Origin: Verrucomicrobiaceae bacterium
GTDB taxonomy: Bacteria > Verrucomicrobiota > Verrucomicrobiia > Verrucomicrobiales > Verrucomicrobiaceae
Direction: 5' to 3'
Length of the DNA stretch: 64,000 nucleotides
Assembly (NCBI GenBank): GCA_027486585.1
Contig: JAIXOU010000055.1
Span: 62,001 to 126,000 of the forward strand
Position 1 is the stretch's first letter. Every line of letters starts with the position of its first letter. Positions 1 through 8,066 of this stretch are shown here, in pieces. The translations under genes and the position numbers were made by a program. The notes beneath the pieces were generated by a model, which saw only the letters and a list, made by a program, of their open reading frames with translations, did not search any database and was not told the DNA's origin.

Positions 1-185
1 TTGGGATAAAAGAAGACCACCGTTGGTCCCTTTTTATAGACATCGGCAAAATTAACGGTCACGCCGTCTTGATTGATACCGGAAACCTCGGGGGCGGCAT
101 AATTGACTTTTTCGCCTTCTCCGGCGTTGGCGCTGCCGAAGAGCCCGGCAAAGATGGCTGTAAATAGGCGCATGGTGTGTTTCAT
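1..185 (-). CDS. Peroxiredoxin-like secreted protein, N-terminal part (runs off left edge)
   Basis: Only the first 61 codons are in the window; the rest lies beyond base 1. The translation opens with a short basic, hydrophobic signal peptide (MKHTMRLFTAIFAGLFG, then SANA as probable cleavage region), followed by a stretch with APEV and GPTVVFFYP. The last element is the first core beta strand of the AhpC/TSA (peroxiredoxin) thioredoxin fold, just before where the peroxidatic Cys would be. That Cys is outside the window, so catalytic competence cannot be judged. A periplasmic peroxide-detoxifying role is inferred from the family. It is divergent from lpxI. An internal Met at base 173 is an alternative start, but it would shorten the signal peptide. 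Confidence 0.6.
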   Translation of the reverse strand, partial: MKHTMRLFTAIFAGLFGSANAGEGEKVNYAAPEVSGINQDGVTVNFADVYKKGPTVVFFYP

Positions 186-334
186 GGAGATTTGTTGGAT
201 TGGCTTGAGGATAGGTAATCCCAAACGGCACGGACTGATTCGTTCTCGCGCCTGTTTTGGATGCAAGTGGTATTCCTTTCGTGATTCCCTCTCTTGCCTA
301 TGAGCCCGTCCCGTGTTCCATGGTCGCTGAATTC

Positions 335-1150
335 ATGTCTGTCGATCTGTCCTCCATCGCCCTCATCGCCGGGAACGGCATTTACCCAGAGACCTTCATC
401 ACCGCAGCGAGGAAGGCCGGAGTACAGCGACTCGTCGTGGCAGCCTTTCTCAATGAAACCAAACCCGAAATCGAAAAGCTGGTGGACGCCATCGAGTGGT
501 TCCGAGTTGGGCAGCTTGGCAAAATGATCGCCTTTTTCAAAAAACAACAGATTCAGCAAGTCGTGATGGTCGGACAGATCGCTCCAAAGAACCTCTTCGA
601 TCTGCGGCCAGACCTGCGGTTGCTTATGATGTTAGCCCGTTTAAAAAAGAGAAACGCCGAGACCCTCTTTGGTGGCATTGCGGATGAATTGTACAAAGAC
701 AGCATCTCTTTACTACCTGCGACCACCTTTTTAGAACATCTCATGCCCGCAGTAGGTCATGTCATGGGACCACAGATCAAAAAGCGGCGCTGGGAGGATG
801 CTGAATACGGATTCAATATCGCCAAAGAAAGCAGCCGGCTCGACATTGGGCAGACCGTCGTGGTGAAAAATGGCACTGTTTTAGCCGTCGAAGCCTTTGA
901 AGGAACCAACGAGGCCGTGAAGCGCGGTGGAGCTATGGGACGCGGCGGAGCCACTATGGTTAAGGTTTCTAAACCTAACCAAGACATGAGATTTGATGTT
1001 CCTGTCATCGGACCCGACACCATCCGGAATGCCGCCTTTGCAGGCGTCGATTTGATTGCTGTAGAGGCTGGAAAGACGCTATTACTAGGCTTCGACGAGA
1101 TTGAGCGTGAATGCCAGACCTCTAAAATCACGATCATTGCCCTTAGTTAG
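335..1150 (+). CDS. lpxI: UDP-2,3-diacylglucosamine pyrophosphatase LpxI
   Basis: LpxI hydrolyses UDP-2,3-diacylglucosamine to lipid X and UMP on the cytoplasmic side of the inner membrane; it replaces LpxH in many bacteria. The protein follows the family end to end: LIAGNGIYP at the N-terminus (Rossmann-like domain), FRVGQLGK, a LFDLRPDLR segment near residue 90, LDIGQTVVVKNG and VLAVEAFEGT in the C-terminal domain, then KPNQDMRFDVPVIGPDT. At 271 residues from the chosen ATG it has the usual family length. An in-frame ATG at 320 and a longer frame from 257 exist, but homology begins only after base 335. Its presence implies a lipid-A-bearing outer membrane. No terminator is seen before the next gene. 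Confidence 0.93.
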   Translation: MSVDLSSIALIAGNGIYPETFITAARKAGVQRLVVAAFLNETKPEIEKLVDAIEWFRVGQLGKMIAFFKKQQIQQVVMVGQIAPKNLFDLRPDLRLLMMLARLKKRNAETLFGGIADELYKDSISLLPATTFLEHLMPAVGHVMGPQIKKRRWEDAEYGFNIAKESSRLDIGQTVVVKNGTVLAVEAFEGTNEAVKRGGAMGRGGATMVKVSKPNQDMRFDVPVIGPDTIRNAAFAGVDLIAVEAGKTLLLGFDEIERECQTSKITIIALS

Positions 1151-1161
1151 ACAAACTCCCA

Positions 1162-1180
1162 TTTGTGAGAATTTCACAAA
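1162..1180. promoter_or_regulatory. TTTGTGA-N5-TCACAAA palindrome upstream of the Sel1-repeat gene
   Basis: A perfect 7-bp inverted repeat with a 5-bp spacer lies 98 bp before the ATG of the Sel1-repeat gene and just after lpxI. The half site TGTGA is the one read by CRP/FNR-family regulators, but their spacing is normally 6 bp. A TTGATT/TTAGGC-like stretch follows. It could be an operator or a weak hairpin after lpxI; there is no downstream T-run on the plus strand. Confidence 0.35.
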
Positions 1181-1277
1181 AAAAGCGGTTAAGTCTTGAT
1201 TTATTAGGCTTAAACCGGAAAAAATGAACGCTCGCCCGGTTTGTCGGGTCAATCAGAGTCCATTCATCCAACCTCAT

Positions 1278-2945
1278 ATGTTACTAACCGCACTTAAAGT
1301 TAAACTCGCCGCCATGGTCGCAGTCGCTGGTCTTGATACCGCCGAAATGCCAGGGACAAGCGCAGAACTCAACAAAGTTCTTGAAGCCCTCGCCTCTGAC
1401 CAGGCTGCTGCTCAAAAAGCAGCTCAGGACAAAACCACTGGACCTGATGTTAATAAGTCTTTCAACGAAGCACTCGTGAAAGTTCAAGAACTGGCCAAAG
1501 CCGGTGACAAAGACGCTCAATACGCGCTAGCCCATTGGGGTGTGCTGAGCAACAGCGACGTCAACGCAGCCGTTGACCTTTACCGCAAAGCAGCAGCTCA
1601 AGGCCAAGTGCTTGCGAAAGTTGAACTGGCTCAAGTCCTCCTCCAAGCCGCCCCACAAGATCAAGAAAAGGCTAAAGAAGCCGTCAAACTGATCCAGGAA
1701 GCTGAAGCTGCTGACAACAAAGTAGCCCGCCGCCTTCTCGCCAATCTCTACGTTTCCGGCGCTCCAAACGTGGGCATCGAACAAAGCGTTGAAAAAGCCA
1801 AGACCCTTCTTGAAAAAGGCAGCACTGCTGGTGATGGCGAGTCCACCCTCGGCCTTAGCCAACTTTACGCCGCAGGCGTTCCAGGACTGGCTGCTGATGC
1901 CCAGAAGTCTCTCGACTATCTGATCAAAGCAACCGAGCAAAAAAATGCCGTTGCTATGAGCACCTACGCCGCACGTCTCTTTGACGGCGACACCGGTGAA
2001 AAGCCATTGGTCAAAAAAGATCCAGCTGCTGCCATGAAGATGTTTGAAGATGCAGCCGCTACAGGCTTCGCAGCTGCCAATCGTCTCCTCGGTGCCATTT
2101 ATGAAAATGGTCTCGGCGGTAACACCAAGAGCATCAAGAAAGCCGTCGATTACTACACCAAAGCCGCTAACGCCAATGATGGTGAAGCCCTCTTCCGCCT
2201 CGGAAATTTCTTCGAAGCAGGTATCAAAGAAGGTGAAGGCGAAAAAGCTGAAATCGTCGTTCAACAGAACGCCAAAAGCGCTCTCGATCTCTATCGCCTC
2301 GCTGCTCAAAACGGCCAAGCTTCCGCTTTCTACAACGTCGGTGTTTATTATGAAACCGGCACCGTGGTGGACAAAGATCCGATCAAGGCTTTTGCCTTCC
2401 TCCTGAAAGCCGCTACCTCTGGCGTGCCTCAGGCTCAGTTCCGCCTCGCTGGTTTGTATCAGCAGGGCACAGGCACCTCACAGGACATCGTCGCCGCCAT
2501 GGCTTGGTTTGACCGCGCTGCCTCTGCAGGCTTCGCACCAGCCCAGATCGCTCTTGGCCAGATGTTTGAAACCGGTGCAGGCCTAGGCCGTGCCAACCCA
2601 GCCGCTGCTGCTCTACAATACGAAGCCGCTTCAGAAGCTGGCGTGCCACTCGCCATGCTGCGTCTGGCCAGTTTGAATGAGCGTGGTCTTGCTAACATCA
2701 AGGATAACAAAGCCGTGCCAAATCTTGCCCGTGCTCTCGCCTACGCTGACCTCGCCGTTGACGCTTCCCAAAAAGCTGAAGTCGCCGTGAAATATCGCGA
2801 CGAGCTTAAGGCCAAAATGAAGGCTGAAGATGTGGCTGAAGCCAAGAAGATCTATGACAGCAAAAAGAAGGCTGATCCTGCCGCTCCAGCAGCTGCAACA
2901 GATGCCCCTGCTGCCAAGAGCAAAGGCTCAAGCAAAAGCAAATAA
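1278..2945 (+). CDS. Sel1-like repeat (SLR/TPR) protein
   Basis: A 555-residue protein built almost wholly of about eleven Sel1-like repeats, each an antiparallel helix pair of 36-44 residues with the A-x-x-x-L-G-x-x-Y-x-x-G pattern, for example GAIYENGLGG and AGLYQQGTG. These repeats are protein-binding scaffolds; no catalytic domain is visible. The start chosen is the ATG at 1278, which gives a hydrophobic N-terminus (MLLTALKVKLAAMVAVAGL) that could be a poor signal peptide or anchor. The in-frame ATG at 1224 adds only unconserved residues. The C-terminus is a low-complexity Ala/Lys/Ser tail. A strong intrinsic terminator follows, so it is probably monocistronic. Its partner is unknown. Confidence 0.85.
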   Translation: MLLTALKVKLAAMVAVAGLDTAEMPGTSAELNKVLEALASDQAAAQKAAQDKTTGPDVNKSFNEALVKVQELAKAGDKDAQYALAHWGVLSNSDVNAAVDLYRKAAAQGQVLAKVELAQVLLQAAPQDQEKAKEAVKLIQEAEAADNKVARRLLANLYVSGAPNVGIEQSVEKAKTLLEKGSTAGDGESTLGLSQLYAAGVPGLAADAQKSLDYLIKATEQKNAVAMSTYAARLFDGDTGEKPLVKKDPAAAMKMFEDAAATGFAAANRLLGAIYENGLGGNTKSIKKAVDYYTKAANANDGEALFRLGNFFEAGIKEGEGEKAEIVVQQNAKSALDLYRLAAQNGQASAFYNVGVYYETGTVVDKDPIKAFAFLLKAATSGVPQAQFRLAGLYQQGTGTSQDIVAAMAWFDRAASAGFAPAQIALGQMFETGAGLGRANPAAAALQYEAASEAGVPLAMLRLASLNERGLANIKDNKAVPNLARALAYADLAVDASQKAEVAVKYRDELKAKMKAEDVAEAKKIYDSKKKADPAAPAAATDAPAAKSKGSSKSK

Positions 2946-2996
2946 GGTAAAAATTGAATAAATTTGGCTTGTCAAAACAGAACAAGTCGCTAGTCT

Positions 2997-3032
2997 CCGG
3001 CTCCCCTTCACCAGGGGAGCCGGTTTTCTTTT
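2997..3032 (+). terminator. Intrinsic terminator after the Sel1-repeat gene
   Basis: A perfect 10-bp GC-rich stem (CCGGCTCCCC at 2997-3006 with GGGGAGCCGG at 3014-3023), a 7-nt loop, then TTTTCTTTT. It ends transcription just before tRNA-Ala. Confidence 0.93.
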
Positions 3033-3034
3033 CC

Positions 3035-3110
3035 GGGGCATTAGCTCAGTTGGTAGAGCGCCTGCATGGCATGCAGGAGGTCAGCGGTTCGAACCCGCTA
3101 TGCTCCACCA
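3035..3110 (+). tRNA. tRNA-Ala (anticodon GGC)
   Basis: A complete 76-nt cloverleaf: acceptor GGGGCAT pairing with ATGCTCC, D arm GCTC...GAGC, anticodon stem CCTGC/GCAGG around a loop ATGGCAT with anticodon GGC at 3068-3070, T arm AGCGG-TTCGAAC-CCGCT, discriminator A and an encoded CCA end. It reads GCC codons, which are abundant here. Confidence 0.96.
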
Positions 3111-3216
3111 AAGGCAGCGTAAACAAAGCCGCCTGAAACCCTGTCCTTCGCGTGGTATTTGCATTCCCCCGCATCGTGGCCGATACATCGCGCCTGACCA
3201 TCTACCCCGCACGCTT

Positions 3217-4857
3217 GTGACTGAATCAAGATCCCCTGAGCCAAAAAAGAAATCCTCCCTGCTAGGCCGCCTGAAAGCGGGCCTGAAAAAAGTCATCGGG
3301 CTGGGTGAAAAGAAATCCGCCGCCACTCCTCGATCCAAGGCTGAGACCGAACATCATGTGGCCAAGATGTTTCCGCATACTCGAGGCCCTCGTGAGGACC
3401 GCCCAGCACGTGAGCCACGCTCTGATCGTCCCCGCCGCGAAGGTCCCCCACGCGAAGACCGCCCACGCCGTGATGGCGCACCTAGCGCTGATCGTCCCCG
3501 CCGCGATGGCCCAGCCCGTGAAGACCGCCCTCAGCGTGGCGCTGGACGCGGTGGCCGCAATGAGCGTGGCCCTGGCCGCGACCGCAGTGAAGATGCTCCT
3601 GTGCGTGAAAACTACGCGCCAGAGCCACCGCCGCCTGCACCTCCAGTTCCAGAAGGCCCCTACCCTGAAGCTTTCCAGATCCTTGGCCTAGCCGACTCCG
3701 TGCTGGCCGCCATTCGTGAGAGTGGGTATGAAAAACCCACCACCATTCAGGAGCGCTCTATCCCGATCATCCTTGAATCCAAAGACGTCATCGGTGCCTC
3801 CCAGACCGGCACAGGAAAAACAGCTGCTTTTGCCCTACCGACTCTCAGCCGCCTCGGTGCCCCTAGTAAATTCCGCTGTCTCGTGCTAGAACCCACTCGT
3901 GAGCTCGCAGCGCAGGTCGTCGAGCAGTTTGAAAAATACGGCAAGCACACTGGGCTGCGCGTCCTCCTAGTTCATGGCGGTGTCGGCTATGACAAACAAC
4001 GCAAAGGTTTGCAAAAAGGCGTGGATGTCGTCGTCGCCACCCCGGGTCGCTTGCTCGACTTCATGCAGGATGGCACGGCTAATCTGAATGACATCGACGT
4101 GCTCATCTTAGATGAAGTGGATCGCATGCTCGACATGGGTTTCCTGCCTGATGTCCGCCGCATTGTTGAACGCACACCTAAAACACGTCAGACCCTCTTC
4201 TTCTCGGCTACCATGCCGCCGCAGATCAAAAGCTTGGCAGAATTTGCACTCAAAGATCCCGCCACGGTAGAAGTCGGCCTTCGTTTCTCCCCAGCAGAAA
4301 CCGTGAGTCATTACATGTATCCTGTGGCCAGCGATCAGCGTCAGGAGCTACTTCTAGCCATCCTTGGAAAGACGCACTTTGAGAGTCTGATGATCTTTAC
4401 CCGCACCAAAGCTCAGGCTGATCAGGTCTTTGGAGCGATCCAGGAAGAAGGCAAATACAAGGCAGCCGTCATGCACTCCGATATCCGCCAAACGGAGCGC
4501 GAGCGTGCCCTCAAAGGCTTCCGCAGTGGTGAGTTTGAAGTTATCGTCGCCACCGATCTGGCCGCACGCGGCTTGGACGTCAGCGGCGTGACACACGTCA
4601 TCAATTACATGGTGCCAGAGAACTCTGAAGACTATGTTCACCGCATCGGACGCACCGGACGCGCTCAAAAAGAAGGTGACGCCTACACTATGTTCTCGGC
4701 CGAAGAACTTCCCTATGTGGCTAGCATCGAGCGACTGATCAGCCAAAAGATCGAGCGCCGTAAGCTCGAAGGCTTTACCTATAAGTACACCACCGTCCTC
4801 GACGAAGAGGACAAAGCCCGCGCCATCTTGCATGGCCGGAAGAAAAAGCGTAGGTAA
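3217..4857 (+). CDS. DEAD-box ATP-dependent RNA helicase with Arg-rich N-terminal extension
   Basis: An RNA-remodelling helicase carrying all SF2 motifs in order: a Q motif around TTIQERSIPII, motif I ASQTGTGKT, PTRELAAQ, ATPGRLLD, motif II as DEVD rather than DEAD, SATMP, then domain-2 motifs with ATDLAARGLD and HRIGRTGR. The first ~150 residues before the Q motif are disordered: a Lys-rich stretch (KAGLKKVIGLGEKK), repeated DRPRR/EDRP units and an RGG-like tract, then a Pro-rich linker. Such tails normally bind RNA. No ATG lies near the front; the frame's first ATG at 3100 is inside tRNA-Ala. I chose GTG at 3217, giving 546 residues, but the start is uncertain. A strong terminator follows. 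RhlE/CsdA-like roles in ribosome assembly or cold growth are family inference. Confidence 0.9.
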   Translation: MTESRSPEPKKKSSLLGRLKAGLKKVIGLGEKKSAATPRSKAETEHHVAKMFPHTRGPREDRPAREPRSDRPRREGPPREDRPRRDGAPSADRPRRDGPAREDRPQRGAGRGGRNERGPGRDRSEDAPVRENYAPEPPPPAPPVPEGPYPEAFQILGLADSVLAAIRESGYEKPTTIQERSIPIILESKDVIGASQTGTGKTAAFALPTLSRLGAPSKFRCLVLEPTRELAAQVVEQFEKYGKHTGLRVLLVHGGVGYDKQRKGLQKGVDVVVATPGRLLDFMQDGTANLNDIDVLILDEVDRMLDMGFLPDVRRIVERTPKTRQTLFFSATMPPQIKSLAEFALKDPATVEVGLRFSPAETVSHYMYPVASDQRQELLLAILGKTHFESLMIFTRTKAQADQVFGAIQEEGKYKAAVMHSDIRQTERERALKGFRSGEFEVIVATDLAARGLDVSGVTHVINYMVPENSEDYVHRIGRTGRAQKEGDAYTMFSAEELPYVASIERLISQKIERRKLEGFTYKYTTVLDEEDKARAILHGRKKKRR

Positions 4858-4874
4858 TCAAACCAACTCCCACC

Positions 4875-4907
4875 AGCAGTCCCCGCCACAGAGGGGACTG
4901 CTTTTTT
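4875..4907 (+). terminator. Intrinsic terminator after the DEAD-box helicase
   Basis: Stem AGCAGTCCCC (4875-4884) pairs with GGGGACTGCT (4893-4902) over an 8-nt loop, followed by a run of six T. No matching T-run exists in the opposite direction, so it serves the plus strand only. Confidence 0.93.
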
Positions 4908-4913
4908 GTGTCG

Positions 4914-6164
4914 TTATTCGAAATGCATCTGACCAATGTCAGAGCGCCGTTGCAGGCCATCAAAAGTGACTTTGACAGATTCAGCATAGGCTTTATCTCG
5001 GGCCTCTGTGCGAGTCGTCCCCTGAGCAACGATAGCGAGGACGCGTCCGCCATTCGTAGCAAACTGCCCCACCTCATTCTTCTTGGTGCCACAGTGATAG
5101 ACGCGAGCTCCAGAAACTGCTTCCAAACCACGGATGACATCGCCATTTCGAGACGTGGCTGGATACCCAGCGGAGGCAGAGATCAGGCAAATACTCCAGC
5201 CTTCCGCAAACTGTAGCAGATCACGGTGAAGTTCACCCTTAGCCGCCGCAAAGACATAACTGGCGAAATCACCGCGAACCATTGGCATTACTGCTTCAGC
5301 CTCAGGATCACCAAAGCGGCAATTGTATTCAATCACCTTCGGACCGTCCGGCGTGAGCATCAGGCCAAAATAGAGAAATCCACGATAATTCAGATTGTCC
5401 TGAATCAACCCTTTGACGGTTGGCTGCACGATCTCACGTTCGATACGCGCCATGAGCTCTGCATTGGCGAGCTGACGACTAGCTACGGCACCCATGCCGC
5501 CAGTATTTGGCCCTTGGTCATTGTCACCGATTCGTTTGTAATCACGAGCTGGCATGAGGATGTGATACTGATCGTCGCAGACAGAGGCAAATACTGAAAG
5601 CTCAGGCCCGACGAGACACTGCTCAACGACCAGATTGCCAGCACCAAAGATGCGCTTTTCCATCACCTCATGAATGAAAGCCTCGGCTTCTTCGCGATTT
5701 GGACAAACAGCCACACCCTTGCCCGCGGCTAAACCGTCAAACTTGAGTACAATGGGGAATTCAGTGAGCGTTGCACGGGCTTCCTCAGCCGTCGCACACA
5801 CCGTATAGGTCGCCGTCGGGATCTGATGACGTTGCAGGAAATGTTTAGCAAAAGCTTTGGAAGCCTCAAGTTGGGCCGCCTCTTTCACCGGCCCCCAACA
5901 TGGCAGCCCTGCTTCAGCACAGAGATTGGCCAGTCCACGGCCTTTCACCAACAAAGCCTCCTCCCCTGCCACGCAGAGGTCGATGGCATTATCCTTCATC
6001 CAGGTGATCAGCTCTGGCAGATCAGGCACGTCCACCCGAGTCGCGAGCGTCGCGATGGCGTCGCTACCAGGGTAAGCGAAGAGTTGGTGTTTTTCAGGAG
6101 ATTCACTCAGAGCTGTGATGAGGGCGTGCTCACGTCCGCCTTTGCCAGTAACCAGGATTTTCAT
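4914..6164 (-). CDS. purD: Phosphoribosylamine-glycine ligase (GAR synthetase)
   Basis: PurD joins 5-phosphoribosylamine and glycine with ATP, the second step of purine synthesis in the cytosol. It has the family's 416 residues and the ATP-grasp layout: N-terminal nucleotide fold with KILVTGKGGREHAL (usually GSGGREHA, here GKGG), the grasp core with IVLKFDGLAAGKGV, the substrate segment ARDYKRIGDNDQGPNTGGMG, and the metal-binding IEYNCRFGDPEAE near residue 280. The C-terminal domain is complete. No other pur gene is adjacent. It converges with the helicase gene, whose terminator lies between them. Confidence 0.96.
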   Translation of the reverse strand: MKILVTGKGGREHALITALSESPEKHQLFAYPGSDAIATLATRVDVPDLPELITWMKDNAIDLCVAGEEALLVKGRGLANLCAEAGLPCWGPVKEAAQLEASKAFAKHFLQRHQIPTATYTVCATAEEARATLTEFPIVLKFDGLAAGKGVAVCPNREEAEAFIHEVMEKRIFGAGNLVVEQCLVGPELSVFASVCDDQYHILMPARDYKRIGDNDQGPNTGGMGAVASRQLANAELMARIEREIVQPTVKGLIQDNLNYRGFLYFGLMLTPDGPKVIEYNCRFGDPEAEAVMPMVRGDFASYVFAAAKGELHRDLLQFAEGWSICLISASAGYPATSRNGDVIRGLEAVSGARVYHCGTKKNEVGQFATNGGRVLAIVAQGTTRTEARDKAYAESVKVTFDGLQRRSDIGQMHFE

Positions 6165-6262
6165 GGGCCATCACTCTTAGCGGGAAAGAACCTGACGCCA
6201 AATGCAAATCACATCTTGCCGAGATTCAGTCAGCATTCATAATGTCCCCCTCGCTACGAGAC

Positions 6263-6335
6263 GCTCCTGTAGCTCAGCGGTTAGAGCAGGGAACTCATAA
6301 TTCCTTGGTCCTCGGTTCAAATCCGGGTGGGAGCA
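6263..6335 (+). tRNA. tRNA with CAT anticodon, probably tRNA-Ile2 (lysidine type), otherwise tRNA-Met
   Basis: A 73-nt cloverleaf: acceptor GCTCCTG pairing with TGGGAGC (two wobble pairs), D arm GCTC...GAGC, anticodon stem GGGAA/TTCCT around CTCATAA (anticodon 6296-6298), T arm CTCGG-TTCAAAT-CCGGG, discriminator A. CCA is not encoded. The pattern ACTCATAAT..CTTGGTC and the GCGGTTAGAGCAGG D-arm context resemble bacterial tRNA-Ile2, whose CAT becomes lysidine-AT through TilS, more than initiator (no C1:A72 mismatch) or elongator Met. The isotype is inference; the tRNA call is firm. Confidence 0.9.
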
Positions 6336-6409
6336 CTTTCTCTGCAGCAGCCAGAATGAGGGCGCGGCGCTGGACAAAGGGCCGTGGCGACTGTAAAAGC
6401 GGAGTTCCC

Positions 6410-7195
6410 ATGAAGATAAACCACCTTACACTCCTCTCGGCAGCCGTCTTGATGACCGCCTGCAAACCAGCCGCTGAAACTCCGGCAACGGCAACAACTC
6501 CTGTCGCAGCGACAACCCAGGCTCCCGCAGCAGCAGCACCAACCTCGACTCCCGCAGCAGCTACGCCAGAAGGCTATACCTCCATGTTCAATGGCACAGA
6601 CCTCACGGGTTGGAAAGCCAATGACGAAGTTCCAGGCTGCTTCACCGTAGAAAACGGCACTCTGAAAGTCAGCGGTGGCCGTGCCCATATCTTTTACACA
6701 GGCCCCAATGGAGACGCCAACTTCAAAAGCTTTGAACTCAGGGCCAAAGTAAAGACCACCGCAGGTTCCAATGGTGGCGTTTACTTCCACACTCAGTTTC
6801 AAGAAAAAGGCTGGCCTGATCTCGGTTACGAATGCCAGGTCAATAGCACCCATACGGATCCAAAAAAGACAGGCAGCCTCTATGGAGTCATCAATATTCT
6901 GGCCCTGCTTCCTGACCAAAAAGAACCTCAAGGTGGCACTCATATCCGTGTCCCAGCTGCTCCAAGCAAAGATGACGAATGGTTCGACTACGTGATCCGT
7001 GTGGAAGGTAAACACATCACCCTCAAGGTGAATGGTGAGACCACAGTGGACTTCACAGAGCCAGAAGGCTGGGATCCAGCAACAGCCCTGAAGGGCATGC
7101 CCGGCCGTAAACTCAGCTCAGGCACCATCGCCATTCAGGGGCATGACCCAAAGAGCACCTGCTACTATAAAGATCTGTTCATCAAAGCTCTCTAA
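6410..7195 (+). CDS. DUF1080 (3-keto-disaccharide hydrolase / LamG-like) lipoprotein
   Basis: A 261-residue exported protein. The start is fixed by GGAG five bases before the ATG at 6410; a longer in-frame reading would run through the tRNA. The N-terminus MKINHLTLLSAAVLMTAC is a lipoprotein signal (MTAC box, Met at -3 being atypical). A Pro/Ala/Thr-rich linker to about residue 55 follows, then one DUF1080 domain: YTSMFNGTDLTGWKA, an NGGVYFHTQF core and a closing GTIAIQGHD strand. DUF1080 proteins are concanavalin-like beta sandwiches, greatly expanded in Planctomycetes and Verrucomicrobia and linked to sugar-derivative hydrolysis. The exact substrate cannot be read from sequence. A strong hairpin follows. 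Confidence 0.86.
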   Translation: MKINHLTLLSAAVLMTACKPAAETPATATTPVAATTQAPAAAAPTSTPAAATPEGYTSMFNGTDLTGWKANDEVPGCFTVENGTLKVSGGRAHIFYTGPNGDANFKSFELRAKVKTTAGSNGGVYFHTQFQEKGWPDLGYECQVNSTHTDPKKTGSLYGVINILALLPDQKEPQGGTHIRVPAAPSKDDEWFDYVIRVEGKHITLKVNGETTVDFTEPEGWDPATALKGMPGRKLSSGTIAIQGHDPKSTCYYKDLFIKAL

Positions 7196-7202
7196 CTCAA
7201 TC

Positions 7203-7236
7203 AATGGGAACAGAGATCGACTCTGTTCCCATTATT
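7203..7236 (+). terminator. Hairpin terminator after the DUF1080 gene
   Basis: A perfect 13-bp inverted repeat AATGGGAACAGAG / CTCTGTTCCCATT with a 5-nt loop, seven bases after the stop. The trailing sequence ATTATTA is T/A-rich but not a pure T-run, so termination may be partial. Confidence 0.75.
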
Positions 7237-7277
7237 ATGATCCCAGGCTGAAAAGCCTATGCTACGCACTGAAATCC

Positions 7278-8066
7278 ATGCCATCCGCCGATCTAGCCCC
7301 CGCTGAAATTCGCTGTTACTTTGTGCGTCAGAGGAATTGCCTGCTCGTGCGCGGCAAGTTCAGCGACCTCTACATGGACTATTACCTGCATTTCATGCAG
7401 CATGGCATCAAGCACCCAGAGCGCCTCGACATGATGCTCAAGGAAGCTGTCGCCGGAATGGCCCTTCACTTGGCCTCTCGTCCGCATGATGAAATCTGCG
7501 CCTGGACGATCAATCTAAATGATCCACTGATGAACCTCTTTGTCACTGGCGGAACCAAGACCGGACGCGTGGTCGGACGAATCTTCACGGAAGACGTGCG
7601 GGACACCGGTAAATGCTTGTTTATCACGCAAACGACCCGCTTCGGCCTGCAACCGCAGCAAAGCATGATCGAGTTTCATGGCTCTGACATGCTATCTGCC
7701 ATCGAGCAATTTTACTCTCAAAGCGAACAACGCCTGACGCGTATCTTCCGCCTAGCTAATGAAGACTTCGTGCAAATCTCGGCCGAGCCAGATGCCGACG
7801 AGGACTGGCTAAATGCCCTCACGGATGAGAACATCCTGACGCTGGATCGTGACGAACAGCTCTCTCTTTTAGAAACGCGTCACTATGTCTTCGACTGCGG
7901 CTGCACTGTGGATCGCTTATTCCCTATGCTGACACGTTTGTCCGATGAAGACATGGATTACGTTTTCGCCGACGGTGTGGCCAAGATTACTTGCCCCCGC
8001 TGTGGTGCCAAATTTGATCCGACTCGTGAAACCTTTGATGCTTGGAAGGCAAGCCAACCAGCATGA
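7278..8066 (+). CDS. hslO: Hsp33-family redox-regulated chaperone
   Basis: Hsp33 is a cytosolic holdase switched on by oxidation of a zinc-bound Cys4 centre. The protein is 262 residues from the ATG at 7278. The N-terminal substrate-binding domain is divergent but keeps the fold pattern, including LTRIFRLANED and an SEQRLT segment. The C-terminal redox switch is clear: FDCGC (CxC) followed about 30 residues later by ITCPRCGAKF (CxxC), the canonical Hsp33 arrangement. It leads an operon: its stop overlaps the ATG of the A-type Fe-S carrier by ATGA, and hscB follows six bases after that. The clustering of a redox chaperone with Fe-S assembly factors suggests a shared oxidative-stress role (inference). 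Confidence 0.87.
   Translation: MPSADLAPAEIRCYFVRQRNCLLVRGKFSDLYMDYYLHFMQHGIKHPERLDMMLKEAVAGMALHLASRPHDEICAWTINLNDPLMNLFVTGGTKTGRVVGRIFTEDVRDTGKCLFITQTTRFGLQPQQSMIEFHGSDMLSAIEQFYSQSEQRLTRIFRLANEDFVQISAEPDADEDWLNALTDENILTLDRDEQLSLLETRHYVFDCGCTVDRLFPMLTRLSDEDMDYVFADGVAKITCPRCGAKFDPTRETFDAWKASQPA

Noticed and set aside
1527-2318. 263-codon open frame opposite the Sel1-repeat gene
   Set aside because: Antisense shadow of a repetitive coding sequence; no ribosome-binding site and no domain pattern.
6242-6409. Longer N-terminus for the DUF1080 protein
   Set aside because: It would translate through a complete tRNA; the ATG at 6410 has GGAG and gives a lipoprotein signal.
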